A stretch of DNA of 64,000 nt from Chloroflexota bacterium (GCA_003228115.1 QEVV01000001.1:558001-622000), one strand, 5' to 3'; numbered from the stretch's first letter, positions 19,505 through 29,729 are shown. Translations and numbers: made by a program. Notes: a model not told the origin generated them from the sequence alone.

Positions 19505-21784
19505 ATGGGTCTGACGAGAAGACAATTTCTGAAAATGGCCGGGGTCTCCGGAGCCGGGGCCGTGGTGTTCGCTGGGTGCAACATCCCGGACGAGGAACTA
19601 TGGGTTCAGAGTCCCGTTAACCTACCGGAGGACCTTGTTACCGGTGTCGACAACTGGTACGCCACCGTTTGCCGCCAATGTGCTTCGGCCGAAGGCCTGC
19701 TCGTACGCGTCATGGAAGGCAGGGCCAAGAAAATACAAGGGAACCCGGACTATCCCACCAACGCTGGCAAGCACAGCGCTCGCTGCGAAGCGCAGCTTCA
19801 AGAGCTTTACCATCCCGACCGCATCGCTCAGCCAATGGCACGCGACGGTGACGGCTTTCTTCCCGTAGGCCCGGGCGCTGACCCCTATGCTGACTCTTTG
19901 GAATGGCTGGTCAACACACTCGACAGCCTGAAGGGTCGCGCCTCTCGAGTGGCCTTGATCACACCGCCGCTTCGAGGGCACCTGGGCCAGGTTGTTAGCC
20001 GGTTCGCCAGCGACTACGGGCTCCGCTACCTCACCCTGGAAACCCTTGGTGAGGGCGTGTTGCGGCAGGCTGTGAAGGATGTATTCAACGCCGACCGTCT
20101 GCCCCACTTCGACATAGCTAACGCAGCCTTCGTGCTGAACTTCGGCTCCGATTTCCTGAGCACATGGGTGTCACCCGTCTCACTGGCACGGGCCTATGGC
20201 AAGTTCCGCAACGTAGAGGGCCACGAAAGAGGGACATTCGTTCATGTGGGCCCCCGTTTCTCTATGACAGCTGCCAACGCTGATCGCTGGATGCCCGTTC
20301 GGCCAGGAACAGAAGGTGTACTTGCCCTCGGGTTGGCCAAGATCATCATCGAACACGGCTGGGCCGACCCGCAGGCAGTCCAGGCGGTAACTGGTGGCAG
20401 AGGTGGCGCGGCTCTTGAGGCCTTCGATATCGACCGAGTAGTCCGCGAAACCGGCATGGGCGACTACTTCGGCGTGGATGAGCACGGTGTAAGCAAAGCA
20501 ATCCCGAAGATCGAGAGGCTGGCCGAAGACTTCGCTACACATGGTCCCGCACTGGCCATAGGCGGCGGCGAGACTGCCGCACAGACAAACGGCTTGCAGA
20601 ACATGCGGGCCATCCTAACCCTGAACTATTTGGTTGGAAGCGTCGGGCAAAAGGGCGGCGTTCTCCTGAACCCAGACTCAGCAGTGCCTTCCGTACCAGC
20701 ATCGGCTGGAGGCGCCTCGTTCAACCAGTGGAGGGCCTTCACTGACGCCCTCCGTTCCGGAGACATTGATCTCGTGATCGTTCGGGGGGCCGACCCAGTT
20801 CACTCATTGGCAAACCTCGACTTCGGCGGAGCCCTAGCGAGGGCGTCTTCTGTCGTCACCTTCGGCAACTTCTGGAATGAAACTGCGCTTCGGTCCACCA
20901 TCGTTCTCCCAGAACATACCTCACTTGAGGAATGGGGCGACGATGTTCCCGAGCCAGGCCCTGGTCACCAGACTCTGGGATTCCAACAACCAGTGGTGCG
21001 TCCCGTGCTCAACACCCGCAGCTTCGGAGACGTGCTCATCCAGAGCGCCGAGCGCTTGGGCGTGGCTCAGGGACCATCGGGTCTTACAATGCAAGAACTC
21101 GTCCGCAGCGGTGCGGAAGAACTCTTCCGCCAGAACCGCGGGCTGATCATTGGGGCCACCGACGCCGAAGAGTATCTCAAGGCAGCTCTATCCCGAGGCG
21201 TTTGGTCAGACCCCAACACCAAGGGGCCCCAGGCGGGTTCCGCTCCTGAGTTCGACCGTGAGATTCCCAGCCCGCAGCAGGACGGCAACGGCCGCTTCTT
21301 CCTCGTTCCCTATCTGTCAAACGCCCTAGGCGGTGGAGAAGGCGCCCATCTGCCATGGCTCCAGGCTGCTCCCGACCCCATTACGACCGTGGTGTGGAAG
21401 TCCTGGGTGGAGCTCAATGAAAAGACGGCCGATGAGCTAGAACTTCGTATCGGGGACGTCGTAAGAGTTGAAGGACCCAGTGGGGCTATTGAGCTGCCCG
21501 TCTACTTCCACCCCGCCCTACCGCCCGATGTAGTAGCCATCCCGGTTGGCCAGGGTCACAAAGAAAACGGGAGATACGCTAGAGACCGAGGCGCTAATGT
21601 AATGTCCATTCTCGGTTGGTCCACGGAGACCACGACGGGCTCCTCAGCTTGGGCCGCCAGCCGAGTCAATTTGGTCAAGACCGGTGAGCACGTCACCATG
21701 TCTCGAAACGAAGGCACAACAGGAATCATTCGGGAGCCGCATCCCGGTGAGATTATTGGGGTAACAACCCACGCTCAGATGTAG
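19505..21784 (+). CDS. ACIII molybdopterin-oxidoreductase-like subunit (ActB N-terminal half), Tat/lipobox signal
   Basis: MGLTRRQFLKMAGVSGAGAVVFAGC; MopB-like body; CRQCASAEG lacks the third Cys of the canonical Fe-S motif. Confidence 0.88.
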   Translation: MGLTRRQFLKMAGVSGAGAVVFAGCNIPDEELWVQSPVNLPEDLVTGVDNWYATVCRQCASAEGLLVRVMEGRAKKIQGNPDYPTNAGKHSARCEAQLQELYHPDRIAQPMARDGDGFLPVGPGADPYADSLEWLVNTLDSLKGRASRVALITPPLRGHLGQVVSRFASDYGLRYLTLETLGEGVLRQAVKDVFNADRLPHFDIANAAFVLNFGSDFLSTWVSPVSLARAYGKFRNVEGHERGTFVHVGPRFSMTAANADRWMPVRPGTEGVLALGLAKIIIEHGWADPQAVQAVTGGRGGAALEAFDIDRVVRETGMGDYFGVDEHGVSKAIPKIERLAEDFATHGPALAIGGGETAAQTNGLQNMRAILTLNYLVGSVGQKGGVLLNPDSAVPSVPASAGGASFNQWRAFTDALRSGDIDLVIVRGADPVHSLANLDFGGALARASSVVTFGNFWNETALRSTIVLPEHTSLEEWGDDVPEPGPGHQTLGFQQPVVRPVLNTRSFGDVLIQSAERLGVAQGPSGLTMQELVRSGAEELFRQNRGLIIGATDAEEYLKAALSRGVWSDPNTKGPQAGSAPEFDREIPSPQQDGNGRFFLVPYLSNALGGGEGAHLPWLQAAPDPITTVVWKSWVELNEKTADELELRIGDVVRVEGPSGAIELPVYFHPALPPDVVAIPVGQGHKENGRYARDRGANVMSILGWSTETTTGSSAWAASRVNLVKTGEHVTMSRNEGTTGIIREPHPGEIIGVTTHAQM

Positions 21785-21822
21785 CGCACACTAAGATCGT
21801 TTTGGGACTCTGGAGGATCTGA

Positions 21823-22575
21823 ATGGCCGAGCCGCAAGTAGACGTTAAATGGTCGATGGTCGTAGACATCGACAAGTGCACGGGGTGCCAAGCCTGCGTA
21901 GTGGCTTGCCAGTCGGAAAACAACGTGCCAATCAGCACGCAGGAACTCTACGACCAGCGTCGGCAGATGACGTGGATCCGCGTAGAACGCTACTGGGAAG
22001 GCGACTTCCCAGACGTGAAAGCACGGTACATACCCATCATGTGCCAACACTGCGATACCGCCCCGTGCGAACCGGTGTGCCCGGTGTTCGCCACCTATCA
22101 CAACAACGAAGGCCTCAACGTCCAGGTATATAACCGGTGCGTAGGCACCCGTTATTGCGCCAACAACTGCCCGTACCAGGTTCGCTTCTTCAACTTCTGG
22201 GAGCCAGTCTGGCCGGACTCACTAAAGAACCAGTTGAACCCAGACGTTACCGTTCGCAGCCGGGGCATCATGGAAAAGTGCTCCTTCTGCGTCCAGCGCC
22301 TCCGTCGCTCAGAGCGGGACGCCGCACAGAATGGTGATGACCGGCCGGCTGACGATGCGTTCGATCCGTCTCACGGCGCATTCGCCCCGGCATGCGTGCG
22401 GGCTTGCCCAACAGACGCCCTGGTTTTTGGGGACGCAAACAACCCCAATTCGAGGGTAGCCAGCTTGGCTCACAGCGACCGCAGGTATCACTTGTTGGAG
22501 CATTTGGGCACAGAGCCCAATGTTATCTATCTAAAGAAGATTGATCCGGAAGCCGGGGATGGAAACCACGAGTAG
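21823..22575 (+). CDS. ferredoxin-type 4Fe-4S subunit (ActB C-terminal half as a separate gene)
   Basis: DKCTGCQACVVACQSENNVP, CQHCDTAPCEPVCPV, CVGTRYCANNCPYQVRFFNF. Confidence 0.92.
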   Translation: MAEPQVDVKWSMVVDIDKCTGCQACVVACQSENNVPISTQELYDQRRQMTWIRVERYWEGDFPDVKARYIPIMCQHCDTAPCEPVCPVFATYHNNEGLNVQVYNRCVGTRYCANNCPYQVRFFNFWEPVWPDSLKNQLNPDVTVRSRGIMEKCSFCVQRLRRSERDAAQNGDDRPADDAFDPSHGAFAPACVRACPTDALVFGDANNPNSRVASLAHSDRRYHLLEHLGTEPNVIYLKKIDPEAGDGNHE

Positions 22576-23968
22576 CGAAAGCAACGGTCACAACGGCCAT
22601 CACCGGCACATGCCGGAGATCGGCGAATACACTGCGCAGGTAGCCAACGAGGAAATCCGTGCCTGGTTCGGCGCGCCTGGTTCCTGGCATGGCAAGGCCT
22701 TATTCGTGGCCGGGGCTCTCTTGGTCGCGGGCATCGTCGCCTTTGTCATCAGGGCCTCCTCCGATGGCTTTGACGAACGTGGGCCTTGGGCTTACTACGC
22801 CGCAGGGTTCGCTTTCCTATTGACCACGGTGGGTTCCGCCCCGCTCGTTTCGGTCGCTTTGCGCATGTCCAAAGCTCACTGGCGCCGCGGGCTGTCCCGC
22901 CTTTCTGAATTGTTCGCAATCAGCAGCATTTTCATGCTCATTGTCTATATCCCTCTGCCATTCATGCTCCCTGTGGTGGATGACAGGCCTTCCTTGTGGA
23001 TCAATTGGCACGGCCACGCCCCCCACATCTACGACTCCATGCTGCTCGTGACGACGGTCCTCTGCGGCCTTGCGATCCTGCTGATCGGCGCCCGCCCTGA
23101 CTTCGCCGCCCTGAAACACGAAACCAAAGGGATTCGCAGGTGGTACTACTCCATCATTGGCGGCAATTGGAAGGGCACCAAGAAAGAGTGGCAACGGCTG
23201 AGAGCTGCGCAGGGCGTCCTGGGCGGCCTCTACTTCATGATGCTTATTTTCACGCAGCTCATCGTCAGCAGCGATTATGCCTTGGCCCTGATACCGGGCT
23301 GGAAAGATTCCATCTACCCTGCCTTCTATTCCCTCACCGGCCTCCAGGGAGCACTGGCTGTAACACTCATAGCAATGTTCTGGGTGCGCCGCACTGGGCT
23401 GCAGCGCTATATCAGCTTGGACCAGTTCTGGGGCTTGGCTAAGCTTCTCCTGGCAACCTCGCTACTGTGGTTCTACTTCTGGTGGTCAGGCTTCTTCGTT
23501 TTCTGGTACGGCCGGTCCGTTGCTGAGGTAGGGGTGCTGGAATACATGATCAAGGGCGCCTACTTAGCGCCCTTCCTCGGGGCCATAGCCTTCAGCTTCT
23601 TCGTGCCGTGCTTCTTCTTCCTCATATGGAACCCTATACGGAAGAGCATCAGAGGGCCGGCTATCGCTGCCACCATAGTCATGTTAGGCATCATGTTCTC
23701 CCGGGTTCGAGAGTATGTTGCCGCATTCTCGATACCCAAGGGTATGGTCGGCAGCACGCACATTGAGGGCATCCTGGGGACCAATACCCCGGACGCCATA
23801 GACATTCTTCTTTTGCTGGGTATTCTGGGTGGCTCGGCCTTCTTTTACCTGGTGGCCTTGCGAATCTTCCCGGCGGTCAATATTTGGGAGCAGCGGGAGT
23901 TCACCCTGCTGAGAAAGGTTCGCCCCTACTTCAAACGATATGCAGTTGTTCTGGGCAAGCCAGACTAG
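22559..23968 (+). CDS. actC: NrfD/PsrC-type quinone-interacting membrane subunit (ActC-like)
   Basis: 475 aa ORF, multi-TM NrfD-like; ATG 22559 overlaps preceding stop. Confidence 0.87.
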   Translation: METTSSESNGHNGHHRHMPEIGEYTAQVANEEIRAWFGAPGSWHGKALFVAGALLVAGIVAFVIRASSDGFDERGPWAYYAAGFAFLLTTVGSAPLVSVALRMSKAHWRRGLSRLSELFAISSIFMLIVYIPLPFMLPVVDDRPSLWINWHGHAPHIYDSMLLVTTVLCGLAILLIGARPDFAALKHETKGIRRWYYSIIGGNWKGTKKEWQRLRAAQGVLGGLYFMMLIFTQLIVSSDYALALIPGWKDSIYPAFYSLTGLQGALAVTLIAMFWVRRTGLQRYISLDQFWGLAKLLLATSLLWFYFWWSGFFVFWYGRSVAEVGVLEYMIKGAYLAPFLGAIAFSFFVPCFFFLIWNPIRKSIRGPAIAATIVMLGIMFSRVREYVAAFSIPKGMVGSTHIEGILGTNTPDAIDILLLLGILGGSAFFYLVALRIFPAVNIWEQREFTLLRKVRPYFKRYAVVLGKPD

Positions 23969-24010
23969 TAATGTTCAGCGCGGATTCGAACCGACGGATT
24001 CGGAGTCGGA

Positions 24011-25399
24011 ATGCAAGAGCGTAGAGAAAAAACAGAGAGCCAGATAAACACAGATCTGCTCAGCGCGATGCTGGACAATCATCTGTGGTTCTGGATCGTC
24101 CTAGCCGGTCTGGGTCTTGTCATCCTGGCTGGCGCTGCTGCCGCGGGTTACATGTTCGACCGGGGCCTAGGCGTCACCGGGCTTAACAGGCCTGTCTTCT
24201 GGGGCTTCTTCATCACTAACTTCGTCTTCTGGGTCGGTATCAGCCACGCAGGGGTTATGCTCTCTGCTATTCTCCGGCTGGCCCAGGCAGAATGGCGGCG
24301 CCCCGCCACACGTGCGGCGGAGGTCCTGACGATCTTCTCCCTGGCCACCGCTCTGATCTTCCCCTTGCTTCACACGGGAAGGCCTTGGCGGGTGTTCTAC
24401 TGGGTCGGACTTCCCATCCTGCCCTATGACTTATCCCGCGGCATCTTTCAAAACGTACGTTCGGCGCTGCTTTGGGACCCAAGCGCCATTTTCACTTACC
24501 TGACGAGCAGCACGCTTTTCGTGTTTATCGCATTGGTGCCCGACCTGGCGGTTGCCAGGGACCGGACCACCGGATGGCGCCGAGCTCTCTACGCCACATT
24601 GGCTCTTGGTTTCCGCGGCAACGCGCGCCAATGGAGGCTTCAGGCCATCGCAGGCATCCTGCTATCGGCGTTGATCCTCCCGGTATTCGTTTCGGTTCAC
24701 AGCATCGTGTCCTGGGACTTCGCTGCTGCCGTTTCTGTAGAAGGCTGGCACCAGACCATCTTCGCTCCCTACTTTGTTATCGGAGCAGTCCACTCCGGCG
24801 TGTCCGGCGTTGTTACGGCCATGATCCTCATGGCCTGGCTCTTCAAATGGCAAGACTACATACGGCCGGAACACTTCGACGCCTTGGGCCGCTTGCTCAT
24901 CGTCGTAGCGACCGCCTGGTTCTACTTCTTCTTCATTGAGTTCAGCTTTGGCCTGTTCAGCCAAGAGCCGTCGGAAATCGCTCTTCGTCAGACGCAAGTC
25001 TTTGGGCAACCGTGGGGTTGGATGTATTTGACGTTTATAATGGCGTCCTATTTCATACCTGTGCCGTTATGGATGTTCAGACGCGTTCGTAGAAGCCTTG
25101 TGTTGATGTTCTGGACAACGATATTAGTTAACATCGGTATGTGGTTAGAACGCTTTCTTATCATTGTGCCAAGCTTGATGCGGAAACAGGGCCTAACGTT
25201 CGTGTGGGGTGATTACAACCCAAGCCCGATTGAGGTGTTGCTGGTAGCGGCATCGTTTGCCGTGGTACTCGGCGGAGTGCTTTTGTTCTCAAAGATATTC
25301 CCCCTCATACCCATCTATGACGCCAAAGAGGGCAAGTACATAGAAGCGGAAATCCAAGTCGGCCGGAGAACCGTCCCGGCCGTAATTCGAGAGGAGTGA
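24011..25399 (+). CDS. second NrfD-family membrane subunit (ActC/ActF-like)
   Basis: FWGFFITNFVFWVGISHAGVMLSAILRL; multi-TM. Confidence 0.87.
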   Translation: MQERREKTESQINTDLLSAMLDNHLWFWIVLAGLGLVILAGAAAAGYMFDRGLGVTGLNRPVFWGFFITNFVFWVGISHAGVMLSAILRLAQAEWRRPATRAAEVLTIFSLATALIFPLLHTGRPWRVFYWVGLPILPYDLSRGIFQNVRSALLWDPSAIFTYLTSSTLFVFIALVPDLAVARDRTTGWRRALYATLALGFRGNARQWRLQAIAGILLSALILPVFVSVHSIVSWDFAAAVSVEGWHQTIFAPYFVIGAVHSGVSGVVTAMILMAWLFKWQDYIRPEHFDALGRLLIVVATAWFYFFFIEFSFGLFSQEPSEIALRQTQVFGQPWGWMYLTFIMASYFIPVPLWMFRRVRRSLVLMFWTTILVNIGMWLERFLIIVPSLMRKQGLTFVWGDYNPSPIEVLLVAASFAVVLGGVLLFSKIFPLIPIYDAKEGKYIEAEIQVGRRTVPAVIREE

Positions 25400-25416
25400 C
25401 CTCGTAGAGGGGCGTT

Positions 25417-25944
25417 ATGGCAAATAAGAGACGTAGCGTACTAGGCTTGTTCAACGACCCAGGGACCGCAGCTGATGGAGTGGAAGCACTTCAGAACGCG
25501 GGCTTCGGGGCCAATGATTTTGAGATTCTCACGGGGGCTCCCTATCCTGAAGGCGCCTTCGGCGAGGAGCCCATCAAGCACAGGCTGTACTACTTCCCGC
25601 TTGTGGGGGCGGTGGTTGGTCTGTCCCTGGCGCTGTTGGCTACCGTGGGCACGCAGCTCTCTTGGCCGCTGGTCACCGGAGGAAAGCCTGTCTTGGCTAT
25701 CCCGCCCATGGCCATCATTTCCTATGAGGGCACCATGCTCGGCGCCATCTTGTTTACGATCCTCGGCATCGTTTTCGAGTCTAGGCTCCCACGTCTAGGA
25801 CTGGGCCTCTACGACGCCCGCATCAACGAGGGCAAGATCGGCCTATTGGTGGCCTGTGAGCCAGACCAGATGGGCTCGGCAATAGACGCTATGCAAGGCG
25901 CTGGCGTATTCGAGATCAAACAAGAGGAGTGGGAAAAAGCGTGA
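25417..25944 (+). CDS. actD: ActD-like (DUF3341) membrane protein
   Basis: VLGLFNDPGTAADGVEALQNAGF... two TM helices, ACIII context. Confidence 0.85.
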   Translation: MANKRRSVLGLFNDPGTAADGVEALQNAGFGANDFEILTGAPYPEGAFGEEPIKHRLYYFPLVGAVVGLSLALLATVGTQLSWPLVTGGKPVLAIPPMAIISYEGTMLGAILFTILGIVFESRLPRLGLGLYDARINEGKIGLLVACEPDQMGSAIDAMQGAGVFEIKQEEWEKA

Positions 25945-26453
25945 ACCTCTTGGCGACCTCTGCGCTCAAGTCCAAGGGCCGCCGCTCTCAACGCGGGCTC
26001 CTTCTGGCCGCGCTCTTCGTTGTCGTAGGGCTGGTGTCCGCAGCCTGCTACACAGGAACGGGCTCTTACCCTGTCGAAGTTTTCTCAGAGATGCACTATT
26101 CCCAAAGCTTCAAGGCCGCAGAGCCGCCTAGGCTCCATCCACCCCTAGGCTCGGTGCCACGGAACTTCCGCGACGGGTCCGACAACGGTGCGGAACTGTT
26201 CGCCGTAAATTGCTCCATGTGCCACGGCGTTACAGGCAAGGGAAATGGCACAGTTCTAAAGGCATTGACCATCAAGTATAAGTACGTCCCCGTTATGGAC
26301 CCGGACCTCTCCAGCGACGCCGCGTCCAGCCTTAGTGATGAGGGAATAGCCAGCTTGATCCGGCAGGGCGTCAACGTTATGCCGTCCTTCTCTAAGCTCC
26401 TCACAGAGGAGGAGATCAGGCTTATCACTCAGTATGTGAGAACCCTGCAGTAG
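25929..26453 (+). CDS. actE: monoheme cytochrome c lipoprotein (ActE-like); alternative GTG start 25941
   Basis: Lipobox VSAAC; GAELFAVNCSMCHGVTGKGNG; distal Met (VMPSF). Confidence 0.87.
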   Translation: MGKSVNLLATSALKSKGRRSQRGLLLAALFVVVGLVSAACYTGTGSYPVEVFSEMHYSQSFKAAEPPRLHPPLGSVPRNFRDGSDNGAELFAVNCSMCHGVTGKGNGTVLKALTIKYKYVPVMDPDLSSDAASSLSDEGIASLIRQGVNVMPSFSKLLTEEEIRLITQYVRTLQ

Positions 26454-26475
26454 CTGATACCTCCCGAACACTGGA

Positions 26476-26509
26476 AGGAGCGCAGTCTTTGACTGCGCTC
26501 CTCTGTTTT
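26476..26509 (+). terminator. intrinsic terminator of the ACIII operon
   Basis: aggagcgcagtc-ttt-gactgcgctcct followed by ctgtttt. Confidence 0.88.
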
Positions 26510-26556
26510 CGCCCCCAATTAGTAATCGGAGCCCATTGCTCCAGATGCTACTTCAG

Positions 26557-26586
26557 TTGAGGTGTTCCCAGGCGATGTGCTATAGT
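26557..26586 (+). promoter_or_regulatory. candidate promoter of rpsU
   Basis: TTGAGG - 18 nt - TATAGT. Confidence 0.55.
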
Positions 26587-26628
26587 ACTCAGGTTCAACA
26601 ACTAACCAGCATCTGAGAGGAAAAGTAG

Positions 26629-26814
26629 ATGGCCCATGTACTGTTGCGGGAAGGCGAGTCACCGGAGAACCTGCTCCACCGCTTTCGCGCGTCGGTAGCT
26701 CGGTCCGGCCTTATGAAGGAACTCAAGGATCGCCGGTTCTTCAAGTCGAAGGGTGAGAAGGAACGCTTGGCAGCCAAGCGTAGCGCTCGTCGACGGCGGC
26801 GCTCCGGGAACTAG
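26629..26814 (+). CDS. rpsU: 30S ribosomal protein S21
   Basis: VLLREGESPENLLHRFRASVARSGLMKELKDRRFFKSKGEKERLAAKRSARRRRR. Confidence 0.92.
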   Translation: MAHVLLREGESPENLLHRFRASVARSGLMKELKDRRFFKSKGEKERLAAKRSARRRRRSGN

Positions 26815-26836
26815 ACCCCCTTAACACGTACGATCT

Positions 26837-26867
26837 GAAGGACGCTCTCGCCATGAGGGCGTCCTTC
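26837..26867 (+). terminator. hairpin downstream of rpsU
   Basis: gaaggacgc ... gcgtccttc inverted repeat; weak T tract. Confidence 0.55.
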
Positions 26868-26939
26868 ACTGCTTTAATGGGGGTTCCCTCGGCGCTACAA
26901 TGAGCGCGGTCTATCGCCCACCTCAATAGGATCAACCCC

Positions 26940-29690
26940 ATGGTTCTTCAGCCCACCAAATCCCTCTTCGCCGACGACGAGCAGCCGCTCCTTCTCCTGA
27001 TGGACGGGCATGCTTTGGTCCATCGAGCATTCCACGCAATCACGACCTCTCTCACCATTCGAAAGACCGGCGAGGAGGTGCGCGGCGTCTACGGCTTCGC
27101 CAATACGTTCCTGAAGGTGCTGGAAGACCGCCGTCCCACGCACTGCGCCATAGCCTTCGACCTGCCCACACCCACCATTCGGCACAAGGCTTTCGCCGCC
27201 TACAAGGCGCAGCGGCCATCAATGCCAGACGACCTTCGGGGGCAGTTCCCTTGGATCAAGCAACTCTTGGAAGCCTTCCAAGTCCCCATCTTCGAGATGG
27301 ACGGCTATGAAGCTGACGATGTCCTGGGCACACTCTGCCGCCTAGCCGAAGAGAAGCGGGTGCAGACCCTGATTCTCACCGGTGACACCGACACACTCCA
27401 GCTCGTGTCTCCGTGGGTTCGGATCTTGATGTTCATGAGCGGCCAAAACCAGGTGATCTTTGACGAGGTGAAGGTCGCAGAACGGTACGGGGGTCTCACA
27501 CCCTTCCAGCAGCCCGACGTGAAGGCGCTTCAGGGCGACTCCTCGGACAATATCCCCGGGGTTCCGGGGATTGGGGCCAAGACGGCCATCAAGCTCATCC
27601 AGCAGTTCGGTAGCATTGAGGGTCTTTACGACCACCTGCCTGAAGTGGAACCAGTCAGAATCCGCCAGACCCTCGAAGAAAACAAGGATGCTGCTGTGCA
27701 GGGCAAATGGCTCACCACCATAGTGCGGGACCTGCCCTTGGAATTGGACATGGAGGCCTCGGCCTTCTGGAAGTACGACCGCCAAGATGTGTTGGCCCTG
27801 CTACGGGAATTGGAGTTCAACAGCATCGTGCCAAGAGTTCCCGAGGGAAAGCGCTCGGCCAATGGAACGCCCACTCCACCAATCGCCGTGGCCGAAGTCG
27901 ACTACGTCACTGTCGACACTCCCGACAAGCTAGAGAAGATGGTAACCAGCCTTCAACAAGCAGGCTCATTCGCCTTCGAGGCGGAGACCACCGGTCCCCA
28001 GGCAATGAACACCGACCTTGTGGGGCTCTCCTTTGCCCCTAAAGAGGGACAGGCCTTCTACCTGCCCCTAGCCCACGAGGAAGGTCAACAGCTCCCCAAG
28101 CGCGAAGCACTCGAGACCATCGGCCCTTTGCTTCATGACCCCGCCCTAAAGAAGACCAGCCACAATGCTCAGTTCTCTATGACAGTGCTCGGAGAAGTGG
28201 GCATTGCAGTGGAGGGGCTGGAGCAGGACGTGATGATCGCGGCGCATGTGCTAGGAGAGAAGGCCGTTACCTTGAAGGGCTTGGCGTTCGGCCGCCTCAA
28301 CGAGGAACTGACCCCCCTGACTGAATTGACGGGAACGGGGAGGAAGCAGGTAACGCTGGCCCAGGTACCCGTCGAGAAAACGGCCCAATATGCCTGTGCC
28401 AATGTTGACATGGCGCTGCGGCTCCAGGACCTCTTCAATATCGAGTTGAAAAAAGACGGCCTAACTCACATTCTCGACGACCTCGAAACACCCTTGGTTC
28501 CCGTGCTAGTGCAGATGCAACGGCATGGCATTGCTCTGAACACGGAGTTATTGGCGACGATGTCGGAGAGCCTGGGCACACAGTTGGCGCGCCTGGAACA
28601 GGAGTCCTACGACGCAGTGGGGCATATGTTCAACATTAGCTCGCCGCAGCAACTGGCTGTGCTCCTCTATGAGGAGTTGAAGCTGGCGAAGGGGAAGCGC
28701 ACGGCCAGCGGAGGCTACTCCACCGACGCTGCCGCATTGGAGAACCTTCGGGGAGCCCATCCCGTCGTTGAATCTGTTCTTGAGTACCGGCGCCTCAGCA
28801 AGCTGAAGTCCACCTACGTGGATGCCCTGCCCCTGCTGGTAAACCCCCGCACCGGCCGGGTACACACAACGTACAACCAAGCAGGATCAGCGACGGGCCG
28901 GGTGGCCAGCAGCGACCCCAATCTGCAAAACATCCCCGTAAGAGACGAGGATGGCCGCTTGGTACGAAATGCCTTCGTCGCCGAGGGTGCCCCTGAATGG
29001 ACGCTCCTGGCAGCGGACTATTCGCAGATTGAGCTGCGCGTTATGGCGCACCTCTCAATGGACCCCGGGCTACTGGAGGCCTTCCGCCGGGACGAGGACA
29101 TCCATTCGGCAACGGCGGCTCTCGTGCACAATGTGCCCTTGGACCAAGTCACCTCTGGCATGCGACGTCTGGCTAAGGTAATGAACTTCGGAATCATCTA
29201 CGGCCTCAGCGCCTTCGGCATCGCCCAGCAGACAGAGCTTTCTCCTGACGAGGGGACGGTCTTTATCAAGAACTATTTCGAGAAGTACGCCGGCATCAAG
29301 CAATACATCGATGAAACCAAAGAGCAGGTACGCAACCAGGGGTACGTTGAAACCCTTCTGGGCAGGCGTCGTCACATTCCTGAAGTTAGTTCCAGTAACT
29401 TCCAGGTCCGCCAAGCTGGGGAGAGGATGGCAGTGAACATGCCCGTCCAGGGCACAGCGGCGGACATCATCAAGATTGCCATGGTGCGCCTCTATGAAAC
29501 GATGCGCCGCCTGAAGCTGCGGAGCCGCATGCTCCTCCAAGTCCACGACGAACTGATCTTCGAGGTGCCTCAGGAAGAGTTGGAGGAAATGCAGGGCTTG
29601 GTGCTGGACATCATGCCCAAAGCCATGGAGTTGGCGGTACCCCTCAAGGTAGACCTCAAAAAGGGCGACACCTGGGGAGAGATGGAGTAG
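26940..29690 (+). CDS. polA: DNA polymerase I
   Basis: 5'-nuclease domain (LLLMDGHALVHRAFHA; GDSSDNIPGVPGIGAKTA) and polymerase motifs (ADYSQIELRVMAHLS; RRLAKVMNFGIIYGLSAFG; QVHDELIFEVP). Confidence 0.97.
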   Translation: MVLQPTKSLFADDEQPLLLLMDGHALVHRAFHAITTSLTIRKTGEEVRGVYGFANTFLKVLEDRRPTHCAIAFDLPTPTIRHKAFAAYKAQRPSMPDDLRGQFPWIKQLLEAFQVPIFEMDGYEADDVLGTLCRLAEEKRVQTLILTGDTDTLQLVSPWVRILMFMSGQNQVIFDEVKVAERYGGLTPFQQPDVKALQGDSSDNIPGVPGIGAKTAIKLIQQFGSIEGLYDHLPEVEPVRIRQTLEENKDAAVQGKWLTTIVRDLPLELDMEASAFWKYDRQDVLALLRELEFNSIVPRVPEGKRSANGTPTPPIAVAEVDYVTVDTPDKLEKMVTSLQQAGSFAFEAETTGPQAMNTDLVGLSFAPKEGQAFYLPLAHEEGQQLPKREALETIGPLLHDPALKKTSHNAQFSMTVLGEVGIAVEGLEQDVMIAAHVLGEKAVTLKGLAFGRLNEELTPLTELTGTGRKQVTLAQVPVEKTAQYACANVDMALRLQDLFNIELKKDGLTHILDDLETPLVPVLVQMQRHGIALNTELLATMSESLGTQLARLEQESYDAVGHMFNISSPQQLAVLLYEELKLAKGKRTASGGYSTDAAALENLRGAHPVVESVLEYRRLSKLKSTYVDALPLLVNPRTGRVHTTYNQAGSATGRVASSDPNLQNIPVRDEDGRLVRNAFVAEGAPEWTLLAADYSQIELRVMAHLSMDPGLLEAFRRDEDIHSATAALVHNVPLDQVTSGMRRLAKVMNFGIIYGLSAFGIAQQTELSPDEGTVFIKNYFEKYAGIKQYIDETKEQVRNQGYVETLLGRRRHIPEVSSSNFQVRQAGERMAVNMPVQGTAADIIKIAMVRLYETMRRLKLRSRMLLQVHDELIFEVPQEELEEMQGLVLDIMPKAMELAVPLKVDLKKGDTWGEME

Positions 29691-29692
29691 GG
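29655..29692 (+). repeat. direct repeat copy 1 (polA 3' end)
   Basis: ctcaaaaagggcgacacctggggagagatggagtaggg; 37/38 identical to 30195-30232. Confidence 0.97.
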
Positions 29693-29729
29693 TCCGTACC
29701 AAACCTGCCACCGCCGAGGTTCCCGGAAA

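Noticed and set aside
23975-24010. tRNA T-arm-like string ggattcgaacc between the two NrfD genes
   Set aside because: No acceptor, D or paired anticodon stem could be built; the spacer is too short and holds the RBS of the next gene. Probably chance.
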